Source of the DNA: Lachnospiraceae bacterium NK4A179 | GTDB taxonomy: Bacteria; Bacillota; Clostridia; Lachnospirales; Lachnospiraceae | NCBI GenBank assembly: GCA_000421045.1 | Contig: ATWC01000014.1 | Location: 1-62,583 of the forward strand | DNA: 62,583 nucleotides | Direction: 5' to 3' | Part shown: in pieces, positions 17,652 through 26,293 of the stretch | How the letters are laid out: every line of letters begins with the position of its first letter | Position numbering within the stretch: position 1 is the stretch's first letter | Notes under the pieces: generated by a model | Told to the model about the DNA's origin: nothing | Seen by the model: the letters and a program-made list of their open reading frames with translations, nothing else | The model's database searches: none | Position numbers and translations under genes: made by a program

Positions 17652-19851
17652 TTTTTATATCCTCCTCCGTAAGTCCTGCGATATCCAGAAAATCCTGCAG
17701 GGTCTGACCTTCACTGCCGTCCCATTGATTAACGCTGCCGTTTTCATACAGCTGCCTTAAAACCTCATCCATGGCTTCTTCTCCGCCAAGCTTTTCCTCT
17801 GCCTTAAGGAGCATCAGCGGCATTCGGCTGTATCTGTTTATGATCCCTACCGAATCCTTTAATGTTGCCTGATAGCTTTCTGGCAGGATATCGATATACT
17901 CCGGATGTCTGAAATAAAAATTCCTGTTCTGATGCTTAACTTCCTCCGTCCATTTATCAACGTAATACTTCTTTGCATAAAGCTCACCGTATTTTTCTTT
18001 TACGATCCTGTAAGTGGTATATACGTCCAGCCCCTCATCCGACCACAGCCCGTCATCCGAAACATAGCAGCCCATATCTCCCCAGTACAGATGTATTATC
18101 TCGTGCATAAATGTCTCGTTTTTATTGCCGCCTTTATTATCATCCGATAAGTTCTCCGGCGAAAGAAAATTCTCATCCATATACACATAACCTCTCCCTG
18201 CGCCACCTCCGCCGTAGTCATTACTTATCTGCTGTATACGGATACTCTCTGCTCCTTCGGTACACTTAAGTGTCCCATAATGCTCATTACAGTAATTCAT
18301 AACATCCTTTATAGACTCATCCAGCTTATTATCCCGTACGAACTTCTCATATTTTTTTGCGTACAGGAATTCAGTAGTGCTATTCACCTCGTCTGAATTA
18401 TTGATGCCTGATTCTATAATGGGCACATCATTCCTGCATTCCCAACATACGCTGCCATCTGCGTTTTTCACGATCTTTTTGAGCGTTTTGCCCCATGACG
18501 TCGGGTTATGATCAGCCGGAACATTTATGTGCACTGCAGGATCTTCATCCGCCCCCAGTCCTCGCGCCTGAGGTGCAACGCAGACATCTTCAAGTTTGAT
18601 ATAGTCGCGCCCTACAGAATCGAAGTATGTATAGCCTGCTTTTCTGTACAGGGAGTTTGATATCGCCGGATATCCTCCGTAAACGATCGTAAGCCTGCCG
18701 GTCTTTCTGTCCGGATTTTTGACGATAAGCTTTTTAACTCCCAGATTAATATTATTATTATCTTCGCTATAGTATTCGATCGAATGATCAAGCTTTTCTC
18801 CATCAAGCGTTACGCTCTTAACTTCGATCCCGCTTCTTATATCAAAGAAAAGTTCATTGCTCACAACCTCGGTAAGATCCATATTCAGTTCACCGTTAAG
18901 GATCCCAAGCAAAGTATTGAATCTCACATCAGCCACACAGTTTTTGTATTCGCCCTGGTACGGTGCATCATACCAGTTGTCATCATAAGGAACGACCGGG
19001 GAATGATCCACAAAAGGCTCATAAACAATAAGAAGTACTGCAGCACACAGACTCATCATCACAGGGATGAATGCAAGCGGCTTCTTCAGACAAAACGCAA
19101 ATGACTTAAGTGCTCCCATGCGGTACTTTCTTATAAACTTAACAGACAGAAGATAAAACGCCAGACCGCTAAAAAACAACGCTATCCTTGAATAATAAAG
19201 AAACCTTATCACCGATACCGATCCATAGCAGTCGGAAATCTCAAAAATACATGGAATACTCCACCGAAGGAAGAGATCTTTTTCGCTGATCGGAGAAAAC
19301 TGCGATATCGTAAGGAGAAGGACTATCAGCAGTGACACGCTGACATTACGTGATATATTATACAGCCCGCAGCACAGTGCTATCGTGATCCATACCCCCG
19401 GCAGTATATATGCAAAGGAATATAGGATATACCATTTAAACGTAAAAAGATAATCCATCCTTTTAATGCATAAAGGCAGAAATAGCAGCATACAGATAAG
19501 CGCCGTTATAAACGAAACTGTCAGAAAAGCGCTGAAACGGGCATGGGACATTGCTTTCTCATCCGTATATGCTCCCGTCATCTCTTCTGCGCCTTTTTTG
19601 ACCACCCTGTCAGCATCGCTTATCACATACAGCCCCCATATAAGTGCTGCGGCAAAGCCTCCGAAACCAAAGGGTATTATGACATCATTCGTAAATATAG
19701 ATGTATATTCAAAACCTTCTGCCATGAACATACCCTTTACAAAAGATGTGAAACCCAGACCGGTCATCAGGATATTCAGCATCATCACAAGATATGTTTT
19801 TTTGTTCATAAGGAGTCTTCTTAACTCGACTCCCATAAGTTTAGCCCTCAT
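17635..19851 (-). CDS. ABC permease fused to an M1-type (gluzincin) metallopeptidase domain
   Basis: About 738 residues. The N-terminal ~280 residues hold roughly six membrane helices of an ABC-2 permease. A further helix (AFIPVMMSLCAAVLLIVYE) precedes a long outside domain. This contains HEIIH (residues 583-587) and a glutamate after exactly 18 residues (606), the HExxH-18-E zinc signature of M1 aminopeptidases. The start at 19851 has GGGAGG six bases upstream; an ATG at 19857 lies too close. It overlaps the ATPase gene by 11 bp. A complex that moves or senses a peptide and cleaves it outside is inferred. The usual M1 exopeptidase GxMEN motif is not obvious, so exopeptidase activity is unproven. 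Confidence 0.85.
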   Translation of the reverse strand: MRAKLMGVELRRLLMNKKTYLVMMLNILMTGLGFTSFVKGMFMAEGFEYTSIFTNDVIIPFGFGGFAAALIWGLYVISDADRVVKKGAEEMTGAYTDEKAMSHARFSAFLTVSFITALICMLLFLPLCIKRMDYLFTFKWYILYSFAYILPGVWITIALCCGLYNISRNVSVSLLIVLLLTISQFSPISEKDLFLRWSIPCIFEISDCYGSVSVIRFLYYSRIALFFSGLAFYLLSVKFIRKYRMGALKSFAFCLKKPLAFIPVMMSLCAAVLLIVYEPFVDHSPVVPYDDNWYDAPYQGEYKNCVADVRFNTLLGILNGELNMDLTEVVSNELFFDIRSGIEVKSVTLDGEKLDHSIEYYSEDNNNINLGVKKLIVKNPDRKTGRLTIVYGGYPAISNSLYRKAGYTYFDSVGRDYIKLEDVCVAPQARGLGADEDPAVHINVPADHNPTSWGKTLKKIVKNADGSVCWECRNDVPIIESGINNSDEVNSTTEFLYAKKYEKFVRDNKLDESIKDVMNYCNEHYGTLKCTEGAESIRIQQISNDYGGGGAGRGYVYMDENFLSPENLSDDNKGGNKNETFMHEIIHLYWGDMGCYVSDDGLWSDEGLDVYTTYRIVKEKYGELYAKKYYVDKWTEEVKHQNRNFYFRHPEYIDILPESYQATLKDSVGIINRYSRMPLMLLKAEEKLGGEEAMDEVLRQLYENGSVNQWDGSEGQTLQDFLDIAGLTEEDIKIDQDN

Positions 19852-20719
19852 GCTCATCCTCCCGCTTTGCACTGTTATGTATGCAGTAAAGATAAGCGTC
19901 TTCCAGACTGGGTTCACATCTGTCCACATAGTCCGGAAGCTCTTTTGCCACGATACGTGTCAACACACCGTTTCTGGTATTTATCTTTGAAACGATCTCA
20001 CATTCTTTCGGAAGGATATCATCCACCTTACGGATGTATGAGCCCACATGATCCACGGTCTGCTCTATCAACCCGGCAGGGCTTCCGTCAAAGAGTATGC
20101 TTCCGCCGTATATCACTAACACCCTGTTGCAGACAGCCTGCACATCATCCACTATATGTGTAGAAAGAAAAACTATGCGGTCGGATGACATTTCAGAAAA
20201 GATATTTCTAAACCTCACACGCTCCTCCGGATCAAGCCCCACCGTAGGTTCATCCAGTATCATAAGTTCCGGATGTCCCATTATAGCCTGCGCTATACCT
20301 ACGCGCTGCTTCTGCCCACCGGAAAGATTCCCTACCCTTATCTTTCTTCTGTCGCTAAGGCCGGTCTGTTCCATGGCCCATTCTATCTCGGCCTTATCCT
20401 TAATACCTTTTAACGCTGCCATATAATCCAGAAACTGCCATACCGTAAGTTCATCGAAAAGTCCGAAGGTCTGCGGCAGATACCCCAGTCTGCTCTTAAG
20501 CTTATATTCCTGATCAAGCAGTTTCTTATCATCCAGAAGGATCTCTCCCTTCGTTTCCTTAAGTCCGGCTGTCATCAATTTCATCAATGTAGATTTGCCG
20601 GCACCGTTAGGCCCCAATATACCTACAAATTCCGGACTCTTTAAGCTGAAGCTGACATCCGATAAAGCCTTCTTACCGGATGAATATATCATGGTCACAT
20701 TCTTAACATCGATCTTCAT
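19841..20719 (-). CDS. ABC transporter ATP-binding protein
   Basis: 292 residues with Walker A GPNGAGKSTL, signature LSGGQKQR and Walker B LMILDEPTVGLDPEE, followed by the H-loop STHIVDD. The C-terminal extension of about 70 residues is typical of multidrug/peptide exporters of the CcmA type. AGGAGGAA precedes the ATG. It is the first of three overlapping ABC genes, located after a kinase gene, a terminator and four direct repeats. Confidence 0.95.
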   Translation of the reverse strand: MKIDVKNVTMIYSSGKKALSDVSFSLKSPEFVGILGPNGAGKSTLMKLMTAGLKETKGEILLDDKKLLDQEYKLKSRLGYLPQTFGLFDELTVWQFLDYMAALKGIKDKAEIEWAMEQTGLSDRRKIRVGNLSGGQKQRVGIAQAIMGHPELMILDEPTVGLDPEERVRFRNIFSEMSSDRIVFLSTHIVDDVQAVCNRVLVIYGGSILFDGSPAGLIEQTVDHVGSYIRKVDDILPKECEIVSKINTRNGVLTRIVAKELPDYVDRCEPSLEDAYLYCIHNSAKREDEHEG

Positions 20720-20749
20720 TTACTGATATTCCTCCTGTTAACTATCATC

Positions 20750-20775
20750 AAAAAAGCAGAGCCCTTGAGCTCTGC
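20750..20775 (-). terminator. Intrinsic terminator between kinase and ABC genes
   Basis: On the minus strand GCAGAGC (20775-20769), a six-base loop and GCTCTGC (20762-20756) are followed by six T (20755-20750). It would end the regulator-kinase transcript. It also lies directly downstream of a possible TATGAT box at 20791-20786, so it could alternatively attenuate a promoter there. Confidence 0.8.
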
Positions 20776-20797
20776 CTGTATTTTTATCATATTATGT

Positions 20798-20837
20798 ATG
20801 TAGAGTGAATGTAGCTAATGTGGAGTTTATGTGAAGT
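20798..20837 (-). promoter_or_regulatory. Four direct repeats, probable response-regulator operator
   Basis: On the plus strand ATGTAGAGT (20798), ATGTAGCTA (20809), ATGTGGAGT (20818) and ATGTGAAGT (20829) repeat with 11, 9 and 11 bp steps, that is, two pairs with one helical turn between members (minus-strand consensus ACTYYACAT). OmpR-family regulators bind such pairs. The array lies right after the kinase stop codon and before the ABC genes; a TATGAT box (20791-20786) is 17 bp from repeat 2, which would occupy the -35 position. Confidence 0.6.
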
Positions 20838-22163
20838 TTACTGTCGTAATGTGAATTCCACACCATCTCCGGTATTGCCGATCGCATATTCCGCACCGCA
20901 CATTTCAAATACCATGGCGCTGATGTACAGCCCAAGGCCGCTCCCCTCTTCCTTTCCGGGATCTGCCCTGTAAAAGGCTTCAAACAGATGCGGGATATGC
21001 TGCTCATCTATATGTGCCGGCGCATTTGTCAGCATAAGCTCTGTTTTGCCCGATCCTGTATCCTGCGGCTTATCAAGCTCTATCCTGATCCTGCCGCCTG
21101 AAGGCGTATACTTGATCGCATTACCCACCACATTGCCAAGCGCTTTTTTTAAGAGCTTCTCATCTCCTTTAAACTGCACATTATCCGGCACATCATATAT
21201 TAGTTCGATATTTTTATCACTGATCAGCGTATCATATATTGCGATCTCTTCATCAAGTATCCCGTCAATATTTACTTTTTCGTCTTTTTTATCATCTCCC
21301 ATGTCTATGTGTGACACAAGTAATATCTCATTAATAAATTCAAGCAGTTCATTAAGTGTCTCACTGCATTTATTCAGATATTTATCTCTGTCCTTATACA
21401 CGCCTATCCCGTCACGCATTCCGTCTATCTGGCCTATGACCACGGAAATGGGAGTCTTAAGTTCATGTGATACCCCGGCAAAGAAGAGCATCCTTCTCCT
21501 CTCACGCTCCTTCTCCAGATCGATCTCATTTTTCAGATATAGGTTTTTATCATTTAATCTGGACAGTGCAGCACTCAACTCGTCAGAGAGCTTGTTTAAA
21601 CTCTTTGCCAATACGCCTATCTCATCATCCCTCTCATCCGGACAGTACCATCCAAAGTCCTGCTGCGCCATACGCTCGGCGATCTTACTCATCCGGATTA
21701 TAGGTTTTTTCATGTAATACGAAAAAACTTTTGCGCCGATAAGCGAGATGATAACAGCAAGCAGCACCATTATGGGCAGGCATAAGAGAAGACTGTTTTT
21801 TAAAGCCTTTGTGCTGTAACTGACAGGCGTTACACATAATACATATTCATCACTTCTGTCAGAGAATCTGAGCGGAAAGAACAATTCTTCTTTCTCATCT
21901 TGCTGAATATAAGAAGACGCGTCCATAAGCTTAGTATTAACACCTTCATTCATGGCGAATTCGCTTATCATATCATCAGCCAGCACATAAGAAGAATTCA
22001 TGCAGCGCTGCGCCAGTTCCTCAGACCTGCTTTGTATATACTGAGAGTTTTTCTTTTCTCCCGCATAGGGTGTCAGAAAAAAGATACACAGATAAAGAGC
22101 TGCTATCATGAGCAGCGATATGAGCAAAAAAGAAAAAAACACTTTTACAGACAGATTCTTCAT
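20838..22163 (-). CDS. Sensor histidine kinase
   Basis: 441 residues. Two membrane helices (about 9-30 and 125-147) flank an outside sensor segment of about 95 residues. A HAMP-like linker follows, then a HisKA domain with FFAGVSHELKTPISVVIG (phospho-His about 233) and a HATPase_c domain with the G-box EEGSGLGLYIS. The start overlaps the response regulator gene by 4 bp, so the two are coupled. It presumably phosphorylates that regulator to control the adjacent ABC genes. Confidence 0.95.
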   Translation of the reverse strand: MKNLSVKVFFSFLLISLLMIAALYLCIFFLTPYAGEKKNSQYIQSRSEELAQRCMNSSYVLADDMISEFAMNEGVNTKLMDASSYIQQDEKEELFFPLRFSDRSDEYVLCVTPVSYSTKALKNSLLLCLPIMVLLAVIISLIGAKVFSYYMKKPIIRMSKIAERMAQQDFGWYCPDERDDEIGVLAKSLNKLSDELSAALSRLNDKNLYLKNEIDLEKERERRRMLFFAGVSHELKTPISVVIGQIDGMRDGIGVYKDRDKYLNKCSETLNELLEFINEILLVSHIDMGDDKKDEKVNIDGILDEEIAIYDTLISDKNIELIYDVPDNVQFKGDEKLLKKALGNVVGNAIKYTPSGGRIRIELDKPQDTGSGKTELMLTNAPAHIDEQHIPHLFEAFYRADPGKEEGSGLGLYISAMVFEMCGAEYAIGNTGDGVEFTLRQ

Positions 22164-22825
22164 AAGATCGCAGCCTTATAACCTATTCCGCGGACAGTGA
22201 CGATAAAATCCCTCTCCCCAAGTTTCTTTCTTATATTTTTGATATGAGTATCCACTATTCTGCTGTCATCATAGTACTCATAATCCCATAATTTTGACAG
22301 GAGTGACTTTCTGGTGACCACGGCACCTTTGGCTTTCATGATCAAACTTAATATCTCAAATTCTTTTAAAGTAAAATCCACCGCCGCACCATCAATGCTC
22401 ACTGTATGTGTATTGGAATCCAGTACTACTCCGTTAAAGGAGAGACTCTCCTCTGCCGTGGTACCGCCGCTCCTTCGCAGTATCGCTTCAACCTTGTTTA
22501 CGATGATCGGCATGGACACGGTCTTTGAGACATATTCATCAACCTTCAGTTCATAACCACGCTTCTGATCCTCCTCCGCAAACCGTGCAGTCAGCATTAC
22601 GACAGGCACGTCGCTTTTCCTGCGGATCAGTTCACACAAAGTGAAACCGTCGATCTTAGGCAGCATAATATCGAGTATGATAAGATCAAACTCCTTATAT
22701 TCCATGATATCGATCGCTTCCAGCGCGTCATCTGCCGCAACAACCGTAAAACCTGCGTTTGACAGATAGTTCTCCAAAAGCTCCTGATAATCCTTATTGT
22801 CTTCAACTATTAGTATCTGTTTCAT
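22160..22825 (-). CDS. OmpR/PhoB-family response regulator
   Basis: 221 residues: a receiver domain with the acidic pocket (IVEDN), phospho-acceptor Asp52 in LIILDIMLPKIDG and the conserved MLTA and YVSK segments, then a winged-helix DNA-binding domain ending TVRGIGYKAAIL. No clear Shine-Dalgarno site precedes the ATG, and I could not place a promoter with confidence. It is coupled to the kinase gene by a 4-bp overlap. Confidence 0.95.
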   Translation of the reverse strand: MKQILIVEDNKDYQELLENYLSNAGFTVVAADDALEAIDIMEYKEFDLIILDIMLPKIDGFTLCELIRRKSDVPVVMLTARFAEEDQKRGYELKVDEYVSKTVSMPIIVNKVEAILRRSGGTTAEESLSFNGVVLDSNTHTVSIDGAAVDFTLKEFEILSLIMKAKGAVVTRKSLLSKLWDYEYYDDSRIVDTHIKNIRKKLGERDFIVTVRGIGYKAAIL

Positions 22826-22854
22826 ATATTTTTTCTAAATACTTATCATCAAAT

Positions 22855-22910
22855 AAAAAACCACCCGGCAGCAATGTGACGACTCAACTCTTCACTCCGC
22901 CTCCGGGGGG
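22855..22910 (-). terminator. Intrinsic terminator after the PAS-GGDEF gene
   Basis: CCCCCCGG (minus, 22910-22903) and CCGGGTGG (22868-22861) pair with one mismatch across a loop of about 34 nt, followed by six T (22860-22855). It separates the GGDEF transcript from the regulator gene. Confidence 0.6.
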
Positions 22911-22937
22911 CTATGTATTCAGCGGATAAAATCTATT

Positions 22938-24512
22938 TTATTGTTCCTTTCGACCTGTATTCTTCGGATCCATCTTAGGCATCTCCTCATGATGCTTTTT
23001 CTTTATCTCATACATCTTCTGATCGGCCCCGTGAATGAAGGCATCCACGTTCTTAAGGCCTCCTTCACTCTCACTGATACCTATGCTTATGGTCACGAAC
23101 AGACCGCCGGAGCGGAAGATATGGCGCACCTGATCCTCAAGCTTTGCACACTGCGCACTCACATCTTTCCTGGCAGCTTCTCCATGAAGAAGCACTGCAT
23201 ACTCATCACCGCCAAGCCTTGCGCATATGCCGTCAGGAAAACACTCGCTGATATAATTGGCTGTCTTTTTCAGTACATCATCGCCTCGGTTGTGACCGTA
23301 ATTATCATTTATCTCCTTGAAATGATCCAGATCCATATAAAGGAGCTTTATAGGCTCACCTGCATATTCGGCAGCCTTATCATAGAAATATCTTCTGTTA
23401 AACAGACCTGTCAGGGCATCGGTATTGGCTGCCTTAAGTATGGTATTCTCATACTTGTGACTCATGGTCGTATCCATGAACATACAGTAATAACCGGATA
23501 CGGAACCGAAATGATCGATGACCTCCTGCTCTACAACCCTGAAGTATCTGACATTACCGTTCATCTCTATCGTATATTCACGGCTCCTGGAATGACTCAA
23601 TTTGTCTTCTCCAAGATCAGAAATAGGAGTCAGATACTTATCCTTCCAAACGTTATAATCAAAACTTGCCAGTGCGACCATATCAAGCCCTGTTATATCC
23701 CGGAACTTGGAATTCATCTGTATCACACGATGATTAAGACCGCAGAGAATCAAAGGAAGAGGCATGTTTTCAATAAGGATCGAAAGCTGAAGCCCCATGT
23801 TATTAAAATTGGTAACATCATGTCCTACTCCGATGGTCCCAAGTGACTGTCCAAAAACATCAAAAACAGGAGACTTATATGTGGTAAGCTGCTTCATTCC
23901 TTTTTTTGTCTGGAGCGGTTCCTCGTTAACAAGCGTGTGGCCTGCATTGATCACATCCGCTTCAGATATCACGCTGGCAGCTGCACTCGTCGCCTCAGCA
24001 TCCATGTCCCAGATATAGGCGTGTGTTTTCTTTCTGCAATCCTCTTTGGATTTCTCCACAACATCCGAAAAGACTTTATTCACTTCAAGATAAGTTCCCG
24101 CCAGGTCCTTGAACCAGACCATATCCGGGAGCGAATCCATTAATGCTATCATTGAATTTTTGTAGATATATGCATCGAATGATGCTTTCAGATTTTCTAT
24201 TCCGCGTTCTATTATCGTGCGAAACATTGCTTCAGACAGTCCGGCCGTGACAAAAGCATCCGCATTATCTGCATCGCCCTCACCACACCATACTGTATAT
24301 GAGATCCTGTTATCTTCCGCACGGCATTTTTCCAGGTCCTCTTTATTGTCGGTGACCAGAATATAATAGCTTTTTTCAGGGACAGCAAAAGAATCTTTAC
24401 CGCTTTCATCTCTGAAAGCGAGTTCCGTATCATCCGGAAGTCTGAGCATATCCGGAGCGGGCATCTTTCCATTTGTAAGTCTGCTTATAAGCAAAGGCTT
24501 AAATGTGTACAT
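22938..24512 (-). CDS. PAS-domain diguanylate cyclase (GGDEF variant GGDEY)
   Basis: 524 residues, soluble. A novel-looking N-terminal ~115 residues is followed by two PAS-like domains (about 120-235, with DMVWFKDLAGTYLEVNK, and 240-345) and a C-terminal GGDEF domain with TDALTGLFNRRYF, MDLDHFKEINDNYGH and the active-site loop ARLGGDEYAVLL. GGDEY is a conservative variant, so synthesis of c-di-GMP is plausible. The RxxD inhibitory site is not visible before the loop. AAGGGGA lies upstream of the ATG. It lies 11 bp after the PrsA-like gene and may be co-transcribed. Confidence 0.9.
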   Translation of the reverse strand: MYTFKPLLISRLTNGKMPAPDMLRLPDDTELAFRDESGKDSFAVPEKSYYILVTDNKEDLEKCRAEDNRISYTVWCGEGDADNADAFVTAGLSEAMFRTIIERGIENLKASFDAYIYKNSMIALMDSLPDMVWFKDLAGTYLEVNKVFSDVVEKSKEDCRKKTHAYIWDMDAEATSAAASVISEADVINAGHTLVNEEPLQTKKGMKQLTTYKSPVFDVFGQSLGTIGVGHDVTNFNNMGLQLSILIENMPLPLILCGLNHRVIQMNSKFRDITGLDMVALASFDYNVWKDKYLTPISDLGEDKLSHSRSREYTIEMNGNVRYFRVVEQEVIDHFGSVSGYYCMFMDTTMSHKYENTILKAANTDALTGLFNRRYFYDKAAEYAGEPIKLLYMDLDHFKEINDNYGHNRGDDVLKKTANYISECFPDGICARLGGDEYAVLLHGEAARKDVSAQCAKLEDQVRHIFRSGGLFVTISIGISESEGGLKNVDAFIHGADQKMYEIKKKHHEEMPKMDPKNTGRKEQ

Positions 24513-24523
24513 GCAATTCCCCT

Positions 24524-25519
24524 TTAGAATGATTTCTCATATACATCAAAGAAATCCGCAGTATCAACGTTTCCGCCACCTGTAAATACTATCTTTTCAT
24601 AGAGTTCCTCATTAAGATAGCACCTCTTGCCTTCGGCAAAAGAATTGTAGGAATCATTGAACGCAGCCTCCCTGCGCTCATCAGCGATCTTTTCCTTTTT
24701 AAGATCAGTCTGCTCACGGTCAAGTGTACTGAGACATGAAAAGATATAATATCCATCATTCCCTTCCACCACATTACTGAGTTCACCCTCACCAAGTGCA
24801 AAGCAGGCAGTTCTTACATTTTCATCTTCATAATCACCTGCCACGGAAAGTATCATGTCATCCGTTTCACTCTCCGACATGGCGATGGCATCAAAACTTT
24901 CACCATCCTTAAGGCGTCTTAAAATACTATCGGCCGTTCCTCTGTCAGCGGCTTTTATCTGCATGACAGTCACTGTCCTGGCTTCATCATCACTGATCTC
25001 TGCATCCACATCAGCCGTGAGCTGATCATATAACTTGCAAGCCAGCGCATATTCATTATACATGAGTGTGATGGTCTTTCTGTTCACCCCACCCATCGCC
25101 TCTATTTCTTCGGGACTAAGGGATGAATAATAGGTTTCGGCAGCTTTCTCGGCCCGTTTCTTTTCATCTGACGAGAGCTCTATATTAAGATTCTCCGCCA
25201 TACGGTTCATCATCTTGATCTTAGCAAGACGTGCCAGAACTGTCTGTCTGAGACTCTGTTCAAGAGTCATATCACCTGTATCGGCATCCCATATCTTCTT
25301 GCCAAAGGCTAGCTCATACTGGTCCTGTATATTGGTGAGATAGACCATGAACTCTGCCCTGCTGCATGAGAGTCCATCTATCCTGAAAAGTTCATCTTCA
25401 TCAAAGCCGGTAGTCAGGATTATCCTTGAATCCTTACCGCAACCCGAAAGCGAAACCACTGCCAATGAACATATGACGATAATAAAACTGATATACTTTG
25501 AAAATCTACATTTAAGCAT
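24524..25519 (-). CDS. PrsA/SurA-like peptidyl-prolyl isomerase lipoprotein
   Basis: 331 residues with a signal peptide and lipobox SLSGC, an N-terminal SurA-like helical region and a shortened parvulin-like domain (ILRRLKDGESFDAIAMSES, FALGEGELSNVVEGNDGYYI). It probably helps exported proteins fold outside the membrane. There is no Shine-Dalgarno site; instead TGGTATAAT ends 6 nt before the ATG, so the mRNA is probably leaderless. Its promoter lies inside the last codons of rsuA, 7 bp upstream. Confidence 0.85.
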   Translation of the reverse strand: MLKCRFSKYISFIIVICSLAVVSLSGCGKDSRIILTTGFDEDELFRIDGLSCSRAEFMVYLTNIQDQYELAFGKKIWDADTGDMTLEQSLRQTVLARLAKIKMMNRMAENLNIELSSDEKKRAEKAAETYYSSLSPEEIEAMGGVNRKTITLMYNEYALACKLYDQLTADVDAEISDDEARTVTVMQIKAADRGTADSILRRLKDGESFDAIAMSESETDDMILSVAGDYEDENVRTACFALGEGELSNVVEGNDGYYIFSCLSTLDREQTDLKKEKIADERREAAFNDSYNSFAEGKRCYLNEELYEKIVFTGGGNVDTADFFDVYEKSF

Positions 25520-25525
25520 CGTTTA

Positions 25526-25534
25526 ATTATACCA
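25526..25534 (-). promoter_or_regulatory. Extended -10 giving a leaderless PrsA-like mRNA
   Basis: TGGTATAAT (25534-25526, minus) is a full extended -10 element. Its last base is 6 nt from the ATG at 25519, which places the expected start on the A of the ATG. The -35 match is poor (TTTTAA at 17 bp). No Shine-Dalgarno sequence occurs in the 25 nt upstream. Confidence 0.6.
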
Positions 25535-26255
25535 TTTTTTCTACTTTTTTAAAACATCCTTCGGCAAGGTCATCCGGGAGCAAAATGCTTCCCTCTCTAA
25601 GCCTTTTAAGCTTCACAACGGTATACCCTTCGGTTAAAAACATCCTCTTAACCTGATGATATCGTCCCTCAGTAAGAATGACCCTTGCAAGTCTGCTGTC
25701 GCTTCCCGGAAATGTAAGTTTCGCAGGTCTTGCAACAAACGCATCACCGCCCTTATCTGATTCAATGACCTCCAGCCCAGAAGCAAATTCTCTTATCATC
25801 CGGGCTTTCATCTCATCAGAAACCTCCCTGTCGAGAACGGCCTCATATTCCTTCTCTATCCCCGACGCAGGACTTTCAAGCTTATGAACAAGAGCTCCGT
25901 CATTTGTAAGAAAGAGAAGTCCTTCCGTATCCATATCCAGACGTCCCACCGGAACAATATCCGTACGTATTCCCTCGCCTTTTACCAGATCGAGCACTGT
26001 TGTCCGCGTCCTGTCACTTACGGCTGTCAGGACACCTGCAGGCTTGTTCAGAAGGAAATACTGGTATTCCTCATACCGGAGTTCTCTGCCGTCAAATATG
26101 ATCACACTATCCTCGGGTATCTTTTCAGAAGGATCGCTTATCGCCCTTCTCTGTCCGTCTTTTTCGAGACTGACTCTGCCGGCTTTGATGTATTTTTTTA
26201 TATCGGACCTTGAGCCTGCGCCCATGGTTCCTAAAAATCTGTCAACACGTATCAT
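25527..26255 (-). CDS. rsuA: 16S rRNA pseudouridine synthase (RsuA family)
   Basis: 242 residues: an N-terminal S4 RNA-binding domain (MIRVDRFLGTMGAGSRSDIKKYI) and an RsuA/RluB-type pseudouridine synthase domain with GRLDMDTEGLLFLTNDG (catalytic Asp) and a C-terminal EGRYHQVKRMF segment. It isomerises one uridine of the small-subunit rRNA. There is no ribosome binding site before the ATG; TGATATCAT ends 6 nt upstream, so the mRNA is probably leaderless. Confidence 0.93.
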   Translation of the reverse strand: MIRVDRFLGTMGAGSRSDIKKYIKAGRVSLEKDGQRRAISDPSEKIPEDSVIIFDGRELRYEEYQYFLLNKPAGVLTAVSDRTRTTVLDLVKGEGIRTDIVPVGRLDMDTEGLLFLTNDGALVHKLESPASGIEKEYEAVLDREVSDEMKARMIREFASGLEVIESDKGGDAFVARPAKLTFPGSDSRLARVILTEGRYHQVKRMFLTEGYTVVKLKRLREGSILLPDDLAEGCFKKVEKMV

Positions 26256-26261
26256 GGCAAT

Positions 26262-26293
26262 ATGATATCACATCAGTCACGTTGTTATGTAAA
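26262..26293 (-). promoter_or_regulatory. rsuA promoter placed for a leaderless mRNA
   Basis: TGATATCAT (26270-26262, minus) reads as extended -10 TGn-TATCAT with 6 nt before the ATG at 26255. TTTACA (26293-26288) lies upstream, 17 bp from the overlapping TGATAT hexamer or 20 bp from TATCAT. Either reading leaves at most a few bases of leader. Confidence 0.5.

Noticed and set aside
22941-23846. Plus-strand open frame of 301 codons
   Set aside because: It is antisense to the PAS-GGDEF gene and lacks a start context or recognisable domain.
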